A DNA stretch of 64,000 nucleotides from contig NZ_CP053908.1 in assembly GCF_013256625.1 (NCBI RefSeq), forward strand, positions 3,658,001-3,722,000, written 5' to 3'. Origin of the DNA: Hymenobacter sp. BRD128 (lineage in GTDB: Bacteria; Bacteroidota; Bacteroidia; Cytophagales; Hymenobacteraceae). A program made the translations under genes and the position numbers. Below the pieces are notes generated by a model, which had not been told where the DNA came from, searched no databases, and saw only the letters and a program-made list of their open reading frames with translations. Below, piece by piece: positions 16,786 to 24,994 of this stretch (the first letter of the stretch is position 1; each line of letters starts with the position of its first letter).

Positions 16786-16792
16786 TATTTTG
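16786..16792 (+). promoter_or_regulatory. Putative short -7 element of the sigma-factor gene
   Basis: TATTTTG lies only 5 nt before the chosen GTG start at 16798. It is one nucleotide shorter than TAnnTTTG. The same TATTTTGC occurs 4 nt before the start codon at 45604. If active, the mRNA would be nearly leaderless. Confidence 0.35.
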
Positions 16793-16797
16793 CTGCC

Positions 16798-17436
16798 GTG
16801 TTGTTTCGTCGCCGCGCCTCGCCTGTTCCCGCCGCTGCCCTTTCCGACCAGGAGGTGCTGGCTCGCTACCGCCAAGGGGGCGACGTGGCCGCGCTGGGCC
16901 TGCTCTACGAGCGGCACCTGCCCGAGGTATTTGCGGTGTGCCGCCGCTACCTGGCCCCGCCCGATGAGGACGCCCAGGACGCCGCCATGCAGCTTTTCGA
17001 GCAGCTGGTGGTGAAGCTGCGCACCCACGCGCCCGATAACTTCGGGGCCTGGCTCTACACCACGGCCCGCAATTTTTGCCTCATGGAGCTGCGCGCCCGG
17101 CAGCGCGGCACGGCTAGCGGCGGCCCGCTGGTGCTGCTGCCCGAGGCTGCTGATGTGGAAAATGCCGCCGCCCGGCATCTGCCCGATGCCGGCGCCGAAG
17201 CCGAAGAGGCTAGCCAGCACGAAGCCGACCTGCAAGCCCTAGAAGCAGCCCTCGGCCAACTGCCCACTGAGCAGCGCCGCTGCCTCGAGTTATTTTACTT
17301 GGAAGAAAAATCGTATCAGGAAATAGTTACCCTCACCGGGCTAGCGCTCAACCTCGTGAAAAGCCACCTGCAAAACGGCCGCCGCATGCTCAAGCGCACG
17401 TTGAGCAAGGAAGTAAGAATACGGAATGAGGAATGA
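16798..17436 (+). CDS. ECF-type sigma-70 family RNA polymerase sigma factor
   Basis: 212 residues from the GTG at 16798 (TTG at 16801 is an alternative; 16759 would extend into the terminator). Region 2 is at ~30-95: LARYRQGGDVAALGLLYERH, DAQDAAMQLFEQL and FGAWLYTTARNFCLMELR. Region 4 is at ~155-200: ALGQLPTEQRRCLELFYLEE and SYQEIVTLTGLALNLVKSHL. The last residues RIRNEE are encoded by an intergenic GAATGAGGAATGA-type repeat, so the C-terminus may have been extended by that sequence. Gene order sigma then anti-sigma suggests the 17532 protein holds it inactive at the membrane. Confidence 0.88.
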   Translation: MLFRRRASPVPAAALSDQEVLARYRQGGDVAALGLLYERHLPEVFAVCRRYLAPPDEDAQDAAMQLFEQLVVKLRTHAPDNFGAWLYTTARNFCLMELRARQRGTASGGPLVLLPEAADVENAAARHLPDAGAEAEEASQHEADLQALEAALGQLPTEQRRCLELFYLEEKSYQEIVTLTGLALNLVKSHLQNGRRMLKRTLSKEVRIRNEE

Positions 17437-17531
17437 AGCATTGGCTTTCGCTCCGATTCTATCCGCTCGCCTCTGCTTTTTTTGTATCCCTCCTCACCCA
17501 ACTCATCATTCATACCTTTTAATTCCGCTAA

Positions 17532-18554
17532 ATGCTGCCCACCAACCCGCTGCTGAACGCTACTGCCCCGGCCGGCTCACACCTGCCGGTGGCGCTGCTG
17601 CGCCAGTACGCGGCGGGCACCCTAGCCCCGGCCGCCCAGCACCGCGTAGAGGCCCACACGCTGGCCTGCCCCCGCTGCGCCGACATCCTGGAAGGCCTGC
17701 TGCAAACCCCACCCACCACTACCGACCAGGCGCTGGCCCGGCTTCAGCAGCGGCTGCGGCAGCGCGTGCAGCAGCAAGCCGCGCCGGCGCGGCAGGTGGC
17801 CTTGCCCCGGCGCCACCGCTGGCTAGCCCCGCAGCTGGCCGCCGCGGCCGCCCTGCTACTCGGGTTGGTAGCGGGTGGGTGGTGGGCCTGGCAGCAGCGG
17901 CAGCACGCCCCCGCGCCAGTAGTGGTGGCAGCTCCTTCACCCCGGCCGGTCGAGCCAGCTGCGGCACCCGCGCCGGCCGGGCCAGCCCCTGTGGCGGTAG
18001 CACCCTCACCGCGGCGCGGCACGGCGCGGCGGGCGCGCGCTACTGCAGCGGTAGCGGCTGGGCGCACGGCCCGGCATTTGGCAGCTGCAGCGCCCGTAGC
18101 TGCCGCTAGCCCGGCCTCGGCCGCTGCACCTGCCCGTGACTCGGCTGCACTGGCCGGGATACCTACGATTTCGCCGGCCGCGCCCACGGCAATGGCCGCG
18201 CCGGCCCGCGTGAGCGAGCCGCTGGCTAAGATGCGCGCCGCCATGCCCCCGCCGCCGGCGCTACCGGCCACGCCCAGCGGCGGCTACGCAGCGTTGCGCG
18301 AGTACTTAAAAAAAGGGGCGGCCGATTTTGAGCCCGAAAGCCCGGATGGCACCCGGCGGTCGGGCCGGGTACTGGTGCGCCTGCACCTCGGCGCCGATGG
18401 CAAGATTGAGCAGGCCGAAGCCGTGCGCAAGCTGCGCCCCGATTATGACGCCGAGGCTATTCGCCTGCTTAGGGCAGGCCCGGCCTGGGTGCCCGGCATC
18501 AGCGCCGGGCGCCGGGCCGCGCAGGTTGTGGAAGTGCCGGTCGAGTTTGAGTAG
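17532..18554 (+). CDS. Anti-sigma-like zinc finger / TM / TonB C-terminal fusion protein
   Basis: 340 residues. Residues 20-55 resemble an anti-sigma zinc finger: LRQYAAGTLAPAAQHRVEAH then TLACPRCADIL, with His37, His42, Cys46, Cys49 as candidate ligands. One membrane helix at ~98-120 is followed by ~130 residues of Ala/Pro/Arg-rich linker and a TonB C-terminal domain at ~251-340 (GYAALREYLKKGA, GRVLVRLHLGADGKIEQ, DYDAEAIRLL, VVEVPVEFE). The order predicts a cytoplasmic sigma-binding head and a periplasmic TonB tail, coupling an envelope contact to the sigma factor 95 bp upstream. Sigma inhibition is inferred from gene order. Confidence 0.8.
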   Translation: MLPTNPLLNATAPAGSHLPVALLRQYAAGTLAPAAQHRVEAHTLACPRCADILEGLLQTPPTTTDQALARLQQRLRQRVQQQAAPARQVALPRRHRWLAPQLAAAAALLLGLVAGGWWAWQQRQHAPAPVVVAAPSPRPVEPAAAPAPAGPAPVAVAPSPRRGTARRARATAAVAAGRTARHLAAAAPVAAASPASAAAPARDSAALAGIPTISPAAPTAMAAPARVSEPLAKMRAAMPPPPALPATPSGGYAALREYLKKGAADFEPESPDGTRRSGRVLVRLHLGADGKIEQAEAVRKLRPDYDAEAIRLLRAGPAWVPGISAGRRAAQVVEVPVEFE

Positions 18555-18559
18555 CGGCC

Positions 18560-19645
18560 CTACAGGTTGGTGCCGGCTTTAAACGAGCCGTCGTCCACCG
18601 CTTTTAAAAACTTGACGAAGCCGGTCATGTAGGTTTGCTGGTCGTCATACATGCTCATGTGGCTGCCTTTAGGGCAGATAAGCGCGGCCCCTTGCTTGAC
18701 CTGGGTGGCAATCCAGGCCATGTGCGCGGGGTCCATGGTATCGTACTTGCCGCCGATGCTAAGCACCGGAATGGTAAGCTGCGGCAGGTCCTTGGTACGG
18801 TCCCAGGTGGTGAGCTTACCTGAAATGCCGAACTCGCTGGGCCCCTGCATCGTCACGTAGAGCGACTGGTTGAGCTTGCCCAGCGAGCGGCGCACCGGCT
18901 CGGGGTTGGGCACGATGCGGCACAGGTGCTCGGCATAGAAGTTGGGTTCCAGCAGGCCCATGTAGCGCGGGTTGCTAAAGTCCTTTTTAGCCTCAATCTG
19001 CCGGATTTCCTTCAGCACTTCGGGCTTCATCTGCTTGGCCAGCACCTCGTCGGCGTAGCGCCCATAGGCCGGGCAACTCATCATCATATTACTGATAATT
19101 AGGCCTTTGAGATTTTTCTGGTACTTGAAAGCATACTCGGCCGCCAGGATGCCGCCCCAGCTGTGGCCCAGCAGGTAGAAGTTGTCTTTGGTCAGATTCA
19201 GCGCCTGGCGCACCTGCTCCACTTCCTCCACGTAGCGCGGCAGGCTCCACATGCTGGTGTCGCGGGGGTTGTCGGAGTTGCCGCACCCTAGCTGGTCGTA
19301 GTAGATAAACTCGATGCCCTCCTGCGGCAGAAAGCTCTCCATGCACTCAAAATACTCGTGCGTGGCGCCCGGTCCGCCGTTGAGCAGCAACACCTTGATT
19401 TTTGGGTTATTACCAAATTTTTTGGTCCAGACGTTGAACTTGCCCTTAGGCGTGGTGATGGGAATGACCTGGATGCCGCCGGTTTTCACGCCGCTTTCCT
19501 CGGCTGGGAAATAATTGGCCGGCATGGTAGTGCCGGGCGTCGTGGCGGCCGTGGCAGTGGTGGGTTGCGACTGGCCGCAGCCGGCGAGCAGCGCACCGCC
19601 GAGCAGGGCTAGCGCCAGCGCGTGGGTGGGGAAACGTGGGTTCAT
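18560..19645 (-). CDS. Lipoprotein proline iminopeptidase (S33 alpha/beta hydrolase)
   Basis: 361 residues. The lipoprotein signal ends LLAGC (Cys23). The hydrolase core shows LLLNGGPGATHEYFE (oxyanion region), YYDQLGCGNSDNP, nucleophile GHSWGG, acid in IGGKYDTMDP and base in GSHMSMYD, matching proline iminopeptidase / tricorn-factor-F1-like S33 enzymes that remove N-terminal residues from short peptides. First of three consecutive exported peptidases on this strand, suggesting peptide scavenging at the cell surface. It converges with the sigma/TonB unit, 5 bp away. Exact specificity unknown. Confidence 0.88.
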   Translation of the reverse strand: MNPRFPTHALALALLGGALLAGCGQSQPTTATAATTPGTTMPANYFPAEESGVKTGGIQVIPITTPKGKFNVWTKKFGNNPKIKVLLLNGGPGATHEYFECMESFLPQEGIEFIYYDQLGCGNSDNPRDTSMWSLPRYVEEVEQVRQALNLTKDNFYLLGHSWGGILAAEYAFKYQKNLKGLIISNMMMSCPAYGRYADEVLAKQMKPEVLKEIRQIEAKKDFSNPRYMGLLEPNFYAEHLCRIVPNPEPVRRSLGKLNQSLYVTMQGPSEFGISGKLTTWDRTKDLPQLTIPVLSIGGKYDTMDPAHMAWIATQVKQGAALICPKGSHMSMYDDQQTYMTGFVKFLKAVDDGSFKAGTNL

Positions 19646-19680
19646 GGGGGAGGAAAAAAGAGAGAATTAGAAATCTAATA

Positions 19681-19792
19681 GAGCGTCATGCTGAACGCAG
19701 TGAAGCATCTCTCCCGCGCCGCTGAAATAGCGAACCTAGCGGCGTGGCAGAGATGCTTCGACAAGCGGACGCCAGATGAGCATGACGTTCTT
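19681..19792. repeat. Palindromic repeat, copy A
   Basis: Imperfect inverted repeat whose right half (CAGAGATGCTTCGACAAGCG, then GACGCCAGATGAGCATGACG) is nearly identical to copy B. The left arm is diverged (GAACGCAGTG in place of part of the arm). It separates the S9 and S33 peptidase genes. Confidence 0.75.
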
Positions 19793-19818
19793 ATTTGAAT
19801 GGATTAAACACAAAAAAG

Positions 19819-21984
19819 CTACTGCGCGGCCACGCCTTTGGTGCGCAGGTAGCGCTCGAAGAACTCGTAGGTGCGCAGCATCTGGTCGATGCGCTGGCGG
19901 TTGTCGCCCGAGCGGGTGAGCTCGTGGGTGCCGCCGGGGTGGCGCACGTATTCGACCGGCCGGCCCAGCACTTTGAGGCTGCGGAACAGCATCTCGCCCT
20001 GCACGAAGCCCGTGCGGCGGTCGTTTTCACCGTGAAAAAGGATGTAGGGCGTCGTGATATTTTCGACGTAGGTGATGGGCGATTCGCGGGTGAGCAGTGC
20101 CCGCACGGCCGGCTGCCAGGGGTAGCCGCCGAAGTAGTTGGGCACGAGGCGCCAGGCGTTGCCTTCGCCGAAGAACGTGGCCAGGTCATACACCCCGCGC
20201 TGCGAGCAGGCGGCCTGGAAGCGGTGGTCGTGGCTCACAATCCAGGCCACGAGGTAGCCGGCGTAGGAGCCGCCGCTCACAACCAGCTTGTTGGGGTCGG
20301 CCCAGCCTTCGGCCACGGTTTTGTCGAGGGCCGTGAGCACGTCGCTGCTCGGGCCAGTGCCCCAGTCGCGGATATTGGCCCGCAAAAACTGCTCGCCGTA
20401 GCCGCCCGAGCCGCGCGGGTTGCCATACACCACGCCGTAGCCCTGGCTGGCGAAGTATTGAAACTCGTGCCACATGCTGGCCTCGCCCGGCCCCCACATG
20501 GCCGCCGGCCCGCCGTGGATGTCGAGCAGCAGCGGGTACTTCTGGCCGGCCTGGTAGGCGGTGGGCTTCATCACCCAGTAGTCCACGGCTAGGCCCTTGT
20601 CATTGGTGAAGGTGTGCTTCTCGGGTAAGGAAAGGCGCCGGGTTTTCACCCAGTCGTTGAAGGTGCCGGCGCGGTGCGGCTGGCGCAAACTGGCATCGGC
20701 CACGTACAGGTCGGAGGGGTTGCGCACGCCGGTTTGGGCGTACACCACGTGGCCCTGGGCCACGTCGAAGCTCAGGATGCCCGTGTCGTCGGCGGTCAGC
20801 TTTTCGGGCTTGCGGGTGCCGATATTCACCCGGTACAGCGGCACGCCGCCGTTGGCTTGGGCCGTGAAATACAAGTACTTGCTGTCGCTGCTCCAGGCCA
20901 GGCCGGCCGGGTTGCGGTCGAGCGGAATGCTGATGACCGGTCCGCCTCCCAGCGGCATCAGCTGGAGCTTGGGCACGGCCACGCGCCCGGTGGGTGACTG
21001 CTGGAAGGCTAGCCACCGGCCCGACGGCGACACCACCGGCGTAGCGTAAGACGTGCTGTCCTGCCCCAGTAGGCGGCGCAGGTGGCGGCCCTGCAGGTCG
21101 GCCAGAAAAACGGCGTTTTCCTGGGCGCGGTCGGGGTGGCGCACCGAGTCGATGGCCGCCAGCAGCAGCAGGTGCTGGCCGTCGGGCGTAAACTCAGCCT
21201 GGCTGAAGCGGTAGAAGCCGTGGGTAATAGCCACCGGCTGCGCGGCCGGGGCGGTGGCATCAATCAGGAAAAGCTGGGCCAGGCTTTTATCGGCCGACAC
21301 ATCGCGTTCATCTTGAAAATCAAGGTTATCGAGCACCTTGGCTTTCTTGTCCACCTCGTTTTTATCGAGGTAGGCGCGCACTTCGGCCAGGGTGCCGTCG
21401 GCATTGGGCCGCGCCGACCCTAGCGGCGAGTTCTTGGAAAAGCCCGGCTTCTCGTACGACCAGAGGGGTAGGAATTTACTTGCGTTCAGCAGCGAGTCTT
21501 TCACGAAATCGCGCAGCGGAATGGCCGCCCCGAACAGCACCTGCCGGCCGTCGGGGCTCCACTTGGGCGCCGTAGCGCCATACTTGAAATGCGTGAGCTG
21601 CCGGGCCTCGCCGCCATCGGTGGGCATCACAAATACCTGGGGCTTGTCCTCCACCGTGCGCACGAAGGCTAGCCGCCGGCCGTCGGGGCTCCAGGCGGGC
21701 TGCGTGGCGCCGTCCTTACTGAAGGTGAGCTGCCGGGGCACGGCGCCCGCCTCAGTGCCGATGGTGTAAAGCTGACTCAGGTTTTTGTAGTCGGCCTTGC
21801 TTTTCTCGTCGGGCACCACGGCCAGCACCGTGAAGACCGCTCGCCGGCCGTCACGGGTCAGCGTCACATTGTTGAGCTGCTCAATTTTCAGCAAGTCAGT
21901 GACTTTCACCAGTTCAGGTGGCGCCTGGGCGTGAGCGGCCAGGGCGGCGCAGCTGGCTAGGAGGGCTAGGGTAAATTTATTCAT
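19819..21984 (-). CDS. Exported S9 family peptidase (dipeptidyl/acylaminoacyl peptidase type)
   Basis: 721 residues with a signal peptide MNKFTLALLASCAALAAHAQ. Residues ~60-430 contain beta-propeller PD40 repeats (SPDGRRLAF, SPDGRQVLFG, TPDGQHLLLLA). The C-terminal alpha/beta-hydrolase domain has the Ser nucleophile in VSGGSYAGYL, Asp in HGENDRRTGF and His in GGTHELTRSG. Periplasmic serine exopeptidase. It lies between two other exported peptidase genes, each junction occupied by a long palindrome (copies A and B). Confidence 0.92.
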   Translation of the reverse strand: MNKFTLALLASCAALAAHAQAPPELVKVTDLLKIEQLNNVTLTRDGRRAVFTVLAVVPDEKSKADYKNLSQLYTIGTEAGAVPRQLTFSKDGATQPAWSPDGRRLAFVRTVEDKPQVFVMPTDGGEARQLTHFKYGATAPKWSPDGRQVLFGAAIPLRDFVKDSLLNASKFLPLWSYEKPGFSKNSPLGSARPNADGTLAEVRAYLDKNEVDKKAKVLDNLDFQDERDVSADKSLAQLFLIDATAPAAQPVAITHGFYRFSQAEFTPDGQHLLLLAAIDSVRHPDRAQENAVFLADLQGRHLRRLLGQDSTSYATPVVSPSGRWLAFQQSPTGRVAVPKLQLMPLGGGPVISIPLDRNPAGLAWSSDSKYLYFTAQANGGVPLYRVNIGTRKPEKLTADDTGILSFDVAQGHVVYAQTGVRNPSDLYVADASLRQPHRAGTFNDWVKTRRLSLPEKHTFTNDKGLAVDYWVMKPTAYQAGQKYPLLLDIHGGPAAMWGPGEASMWHEFQYFASQGYGVVYGNPRGSGGYGEQFLRANIRDWGTGPSSDVLTALDKTVAEGWADPNKLVVSGGSYAGYLVAWIVSHDHRFQAACSQRGVYDLATFFGEGNAWRLVPNYFGGYPWQPAVRALLTRESPITYVENITTPYILFHGENDRRTGFVQGEMLFRSLKVLGRPVEYVRHPGGTHELTRSGDNRQRIDQMLRTYEFFERYLRTKGVAAQ

Positions 21985-22032
21985 AATGTTCCATCTAGTC
22001 GTTTGAAGCTGTTTAGTTGGTCATGCTCATTT

Positions 22033-22156
22033 AAAAGAACGTCATGCCCATCTGGCGTCCGCTTGTCGAAGCATCTCTATCGCTCCGTCAAATGACCCTA
22101 GCGGCGCGGCAGAGATGCTTCGACAAGCGGACGCCAGATGGGCATGACGTTCTTTT
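22033..22156. repeat. Palindromic repeat, copy B (46-bp perfect arms)
   Basis: Arms 22033-22078 and 22111-22156 are perfectly complementary over 46 bp, starting AAAAGAACGTCATGCCCATC, with a 32-nt centre. It shares long blocks with copy A and the GTCATGC / CTTGTCGAAGCAT cores with copies C and D. Confidence 0.85.
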
Positions 22157-22186
22157 GAGTTAATGACATGCGGATACATTTTCAGC

Positions 22187-24445
22187 TTACAGCACTTTCG
22201 GAGTAGCCACTTCGGCCGCCCGATTTACCTGCCCGGCGAAGCGGTCGATAGCGGCGGCGGTGCGCTTTATCTGCTCGTCAGCCTCGGCCCACTTGCGCTC
22301 CTCCACGGCTTCGCGGACACCGGGCAGGGTTTTCACCCCGTAGCCGGTGTAGAAACCGGGCGCGTATAGCTGGTGGCGGTACCAAGGGCGGCGCGGCAGG
22401 CCTTCGGCACTGAGGAGCTGCTGCTCAGCCTGGTACAGCAGTTGGTCGAGGGTTTTCTGGCGGTCGGGGGGTAGGGGGTTTTGGCGGGCCTGCTCGTAGG
22501 CCTCGGCGCTCTGGGCCAGCTTTTGTAGGGCCGCGTCGAGGGGCGCGAAGTCGAGCTGGGGCACGGCGGCCTGCGCCTTGGGGGGTAGCAGCGGCTGGTC
22601 GGGGTTCGACACGGCTTCGTAGCGCTGCTCGGCCAGCAGCTTGGTTTGCTTGTCGGTTTCGGTGCGCATGTCGTCGGTCAGCTTTTTGACCTCGGTGCTG
22701 TACTTAGCCACGGTGTTCGAGAAGTTCTGAAACTCGAAGGGCAGCACATCGGCATCGACCAGACGCAATTCGCAGCGACCCATGGTTTGAGCCAGAGCCA
22801 CGCCGTAGGCAAACGTGGGGTCTTTAAAGCGTGTGAAATCATCGAACGAGTCGAAGATGGAGTGGTACTCGCCGCCCTCGCCCTCGCCGCCAAAGCCCAC
22901 GTTCATCGACGGAATACCGAGGTGCTGAAGGTAGGGCGAGTAGTCGGAGCCCGCACCCAGCGCGGCAATGCGCAGGTCGGGGCGCTCACGGGCATCCTTC
23001 TGCACCTCGGGCGTGCCCGTCACGAGGTCATACGCCCGCCGCCGCTCCAGGATGGAGAGCGGCTTTTCGGGGTCGGGCACATCGCGGGCCACCTGATTGA
23101 AGAACTTCTCGAGCGTGTGCGAGCCGGCAACGCGCAAAAAGCCCCGGTCGCTGTTGTCGGTGTTCAGGTAGGCCACCACGTGCTTTTGCAGGTCCTTGGC
23201 GTTGGTTTCGGCCCACTCCGTCGAGCCCAGCAGGCCGGGCTCCTCGCCGTCCCAGGCACAGAACATGAGCGTGCGCCGGGGCCGCCAGCCGGTTTTTACC
23301 AGCTCGCCGAGGGCGCGGGCTTCCTCCAACTCAGCCACCATGCCGCTGAGCGGGTCGCTGGCGCCGTTGACCCAGGCGTCGTGGTGGTTGCCGCGCAGTA
23401 TCCACTCATCGGGCAGCTCCCGGCCCCGCAGCGTGGCAATGACGTTGTAAACCGGCTCGGTTTTCCAGTTGAACTCGAGCTGCAAGTGCACCTTGGCCGG
23501 CCCCGGCCCAAGGTGGTACGGGATGGGCAGCGCGCCGCGCCAGTCGGGCGGCGCCATGGGGCCGGCCAGCGCCGAAAGCAGGGGTAGGGCGTCGCCGTAC
23601 GAGATGGGCAGCACGGGTATCTGCGTGAGCGTGGGCGCGGTGCGGTAGTCGAGGTGCTTGGCGTTTTTGGTCGAGCCGTAGCCCGGCGTGAGCGGGTCGC
23701 CGGAGTAGGTGGGCATATCGAGCACCGAGCCGCGCTGGGCGCCGGTTTCGGGCTTGAAGGGGCCCTTGGGGTACACGTCGCCCTGGGCGTAGCCGTCGTC
23801 TTTGGGGTCGGAGTAGATGAGGCAGCCGATGGCGCCCATCTCGGCGGCCACCTTGGGCTTGATGCCGCGCCACGAGCCGCCGTACTTGGCAATCACGATT
23901 TTACCCCGCACGTCGATGCCGCGGCGGGCCAGCTCCTCGTAGTCTTTCGGGATGCCCTGGTTCACAAATACCAGCTCGGCCGTCACGTCGCCATCCTTCG
24001 AGAAGCAGTTGTAGGTGGGCAGCTGCTCGCTGGTCTGGCCCGAAGTGGCGTCTTCGGGCACCGGCTTTTCAGTGAGGCTAGCCGTGAAAGGAGTCGGCGC
24101 CACCAGCTCTAGCTTGCGCAGCTTGGGCGTCGGAAACAGCACATACGACACGTCGATGCGCGTGGCGTAGCCCCAGCTTTTAAACAGGCCGGCCATGAAT
24201 TCGGCGTTGTCCTTGTCGTAGGGCGAGCCCACGTGGTGCGGGTGCGCGGCCAGGCGCTTCATCCACTGGCGCAGCTCGTCGGCCTTGAGCTGGGCGTCGA
24301 ACTTGGTTTCGAGCTGGTACTCGGCTGCCGCCGTGGTGGGCCCGAAGCCCAGTAGCGGCTTACCGGCGGGCGGAGCGGTTTGGGCGGCCAGCGGGCGGGC
24401 CAGCAGGCTAGCGGCCAGCAGCAGCAGGGGGTAGCGTTTCAGCAT
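22187..24445 (-). CDS. Exported M28 metallopeptidase with PA and TFR-dimer-like domains
   Basis: 752 residues with a signal peptide (cleavage near Ala21). Layout follows glutamate carboxypeptidase II: a protease-associated insert at ~140-300, zinc-peptidase domain at ~330-560 with GNHHDAWVNGASDP, WDGEEPGLLGSTEW and a late zinc His in EYHSIFDS, and a helical dimerisation domain at ~600-752. It should hydrolyse C-terminal residues of extracellular peptides in the periplasm. Third in the peptidase run. Divergent from fumC across copy C of the palindrome family. Confidence 0.92.
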   Translation of the reverse strand: MLKRYPLLLLAASLLARPLAAQTAPPAGKPLLGFGPTTAAAEYQLETKFDAQLKADELRQWMKRLAAHPHHVGSPYDKDNAEFMAGLFKSWGYATRIDVSYVLFPTPKLRKLELVAPTPFTASLTEKPVPEDATSGQTSEQLPTYNCFSKDGDVTAELVFVNQGIPKDYEELARRGIDVRGKIVIAKYGGSWRGIKPKVAAEMGAIGCLIYSDPKDDGYAQGDVYPKGPFKPETGAQRGSVLDMPTYSGDPLTPGYGSTKNAKHLDYRTAPTLTQIPVLPISYGDALPLLSALAGPMAPPDWRGALPIPYHLGPGPAKVHLQLEFNWKTEPVYNVIATLRGRELPDEWILRGNHHDAWVNGASDPLSGMVAELEEARALGELVKTGWRPRRTLMFCAWDGEEPGLLGSTEWAETNAKDLQKHVVAYLNTDNSDRGFLRVAGSHTLEKFFNQVARDVPDPEKPLSILERRRAYDLVTGTPEVQKDARERPDLRIAALGAGSDYSPYLQHLGIPSMNVGFGGEGEGGEYHSIFDSFDDFTRFKDPTFAYGVALAQTMGRCELRLVDADVLPFEFQNFSNTVAKYSTEVKKLTDDMRTETDKQTKLLAEQRYEAVSNPDQPLLPPKAQAAVPQLDFAPLDAALQKLAQSAEAYEQARQNPLPPDRQKTLDQLLYQAEQQLLSAEGLPRRPWYRHQLYAPGFYTGYGVKTLPGVREAVEERKWAEADEQIKRTAAAIDRFAGQVNRAAEVATPKVL

Positions 24446-24569
24446 AAGCAGGTTACGTACGGAAAAGGGATTACCGCCTGCCGCTCAAACCTCAGGCGAT
24501 AGGCCGGCGAAAGATAGCGCCCGCCTGCCCCCGAAACCTGCTGTTTTTTCGTCTTATTATGAAAGTTGC

Positions 24570-24632
24570 TTCGCTCCCAAAAAGAACGTCATGCTGCGCT
24601 TGTCGAAGCATGACGTTCTTTTTGGGAGCGAA
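24570..24632. repeat. Palindromic repeat, copy C
   Basis: 26-bp perfect arms 24570-24595 and 24607-24632 with the 11-nt loop GCGCTTGTCGA. Core GTCATGCT...AGCATGAC is shared with copy D, where the same loop is reverse-complemented. Confidence 0.85.
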
Positions 24633-24685
24633 CCCTCGCATAGCTACCACGCAAAAGCGCCGCGCAAGAGTTGAGGCCGGGCAAC

Positions 24686-24862
24686 TTAGCCGCTGTAGCC
24701 GCCGCCGCTTTCGGGCTCGGTGGCGCTGCCGCCGGCTTTATCGGGGGTGGGCAGGTCCGATTCGGTGTGGATTTCGAGGTGCGAGTAATCGGGCACGCCG
24801 TTGCCTTCGGTGGGTACGGGCGGCTCGGTGTGGGGAGCGGGGGTGGGCGGGGGCTGGTTCAT
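24686..24862 (-). CDS. Small Pro/Gly-rich hypothetical protein
   Basis: A 58-residue frame from ATG 24862: [15 protein letters not shown]..., then [20 protein letters not shown] and a Gly/Ser-rich end. Third codon positions are strongly G/C as in neighbouring genes and the frame ends cleanly, which supports coding. It is short and disordered-looking with no known motif. It lies in the otherwise empty M28-fumC interval. Moderate to low confidence. Confidence 0.45.
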   Translation of the reverse strand: MNQPPPTPAPHTEPPVPTEGNGVPDYSHLEIHTESDLPTPDKAGGSATEPESGGGYSG

Positions 24863-24943
24863 GGGGTAATGCTGAAAACGATTGGGATTGGCTGGGTGTA
24901 CGGGCTAGCCGGGCGCGTGGCTGCCCGCGCCGGCCGGGCGGCG

Positions 24944-24951
24944 TACTTTTG
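24944..24951 (+). promoter_or_regulatory. -7 element of fumC
   Basis: TACTTTTG is an exact TAnnTTTG match, 43 bp before the fumC ATG at 24995. It lies after most of the open frame that extends upstream of fumC, which supports the 24995 start. Confidence 0.55.
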
Positions 24952-24994
24952 CGGCCGTTGCCAGCGGCAGCTTTTTCACTTCTACCCCGTTCAA

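Noticed and set aside
22646..23587. 313-codon open frame opposite the M28 peptidase
   Set aside because: Antisense to conserved zinc-site motifs; no start context or domain.
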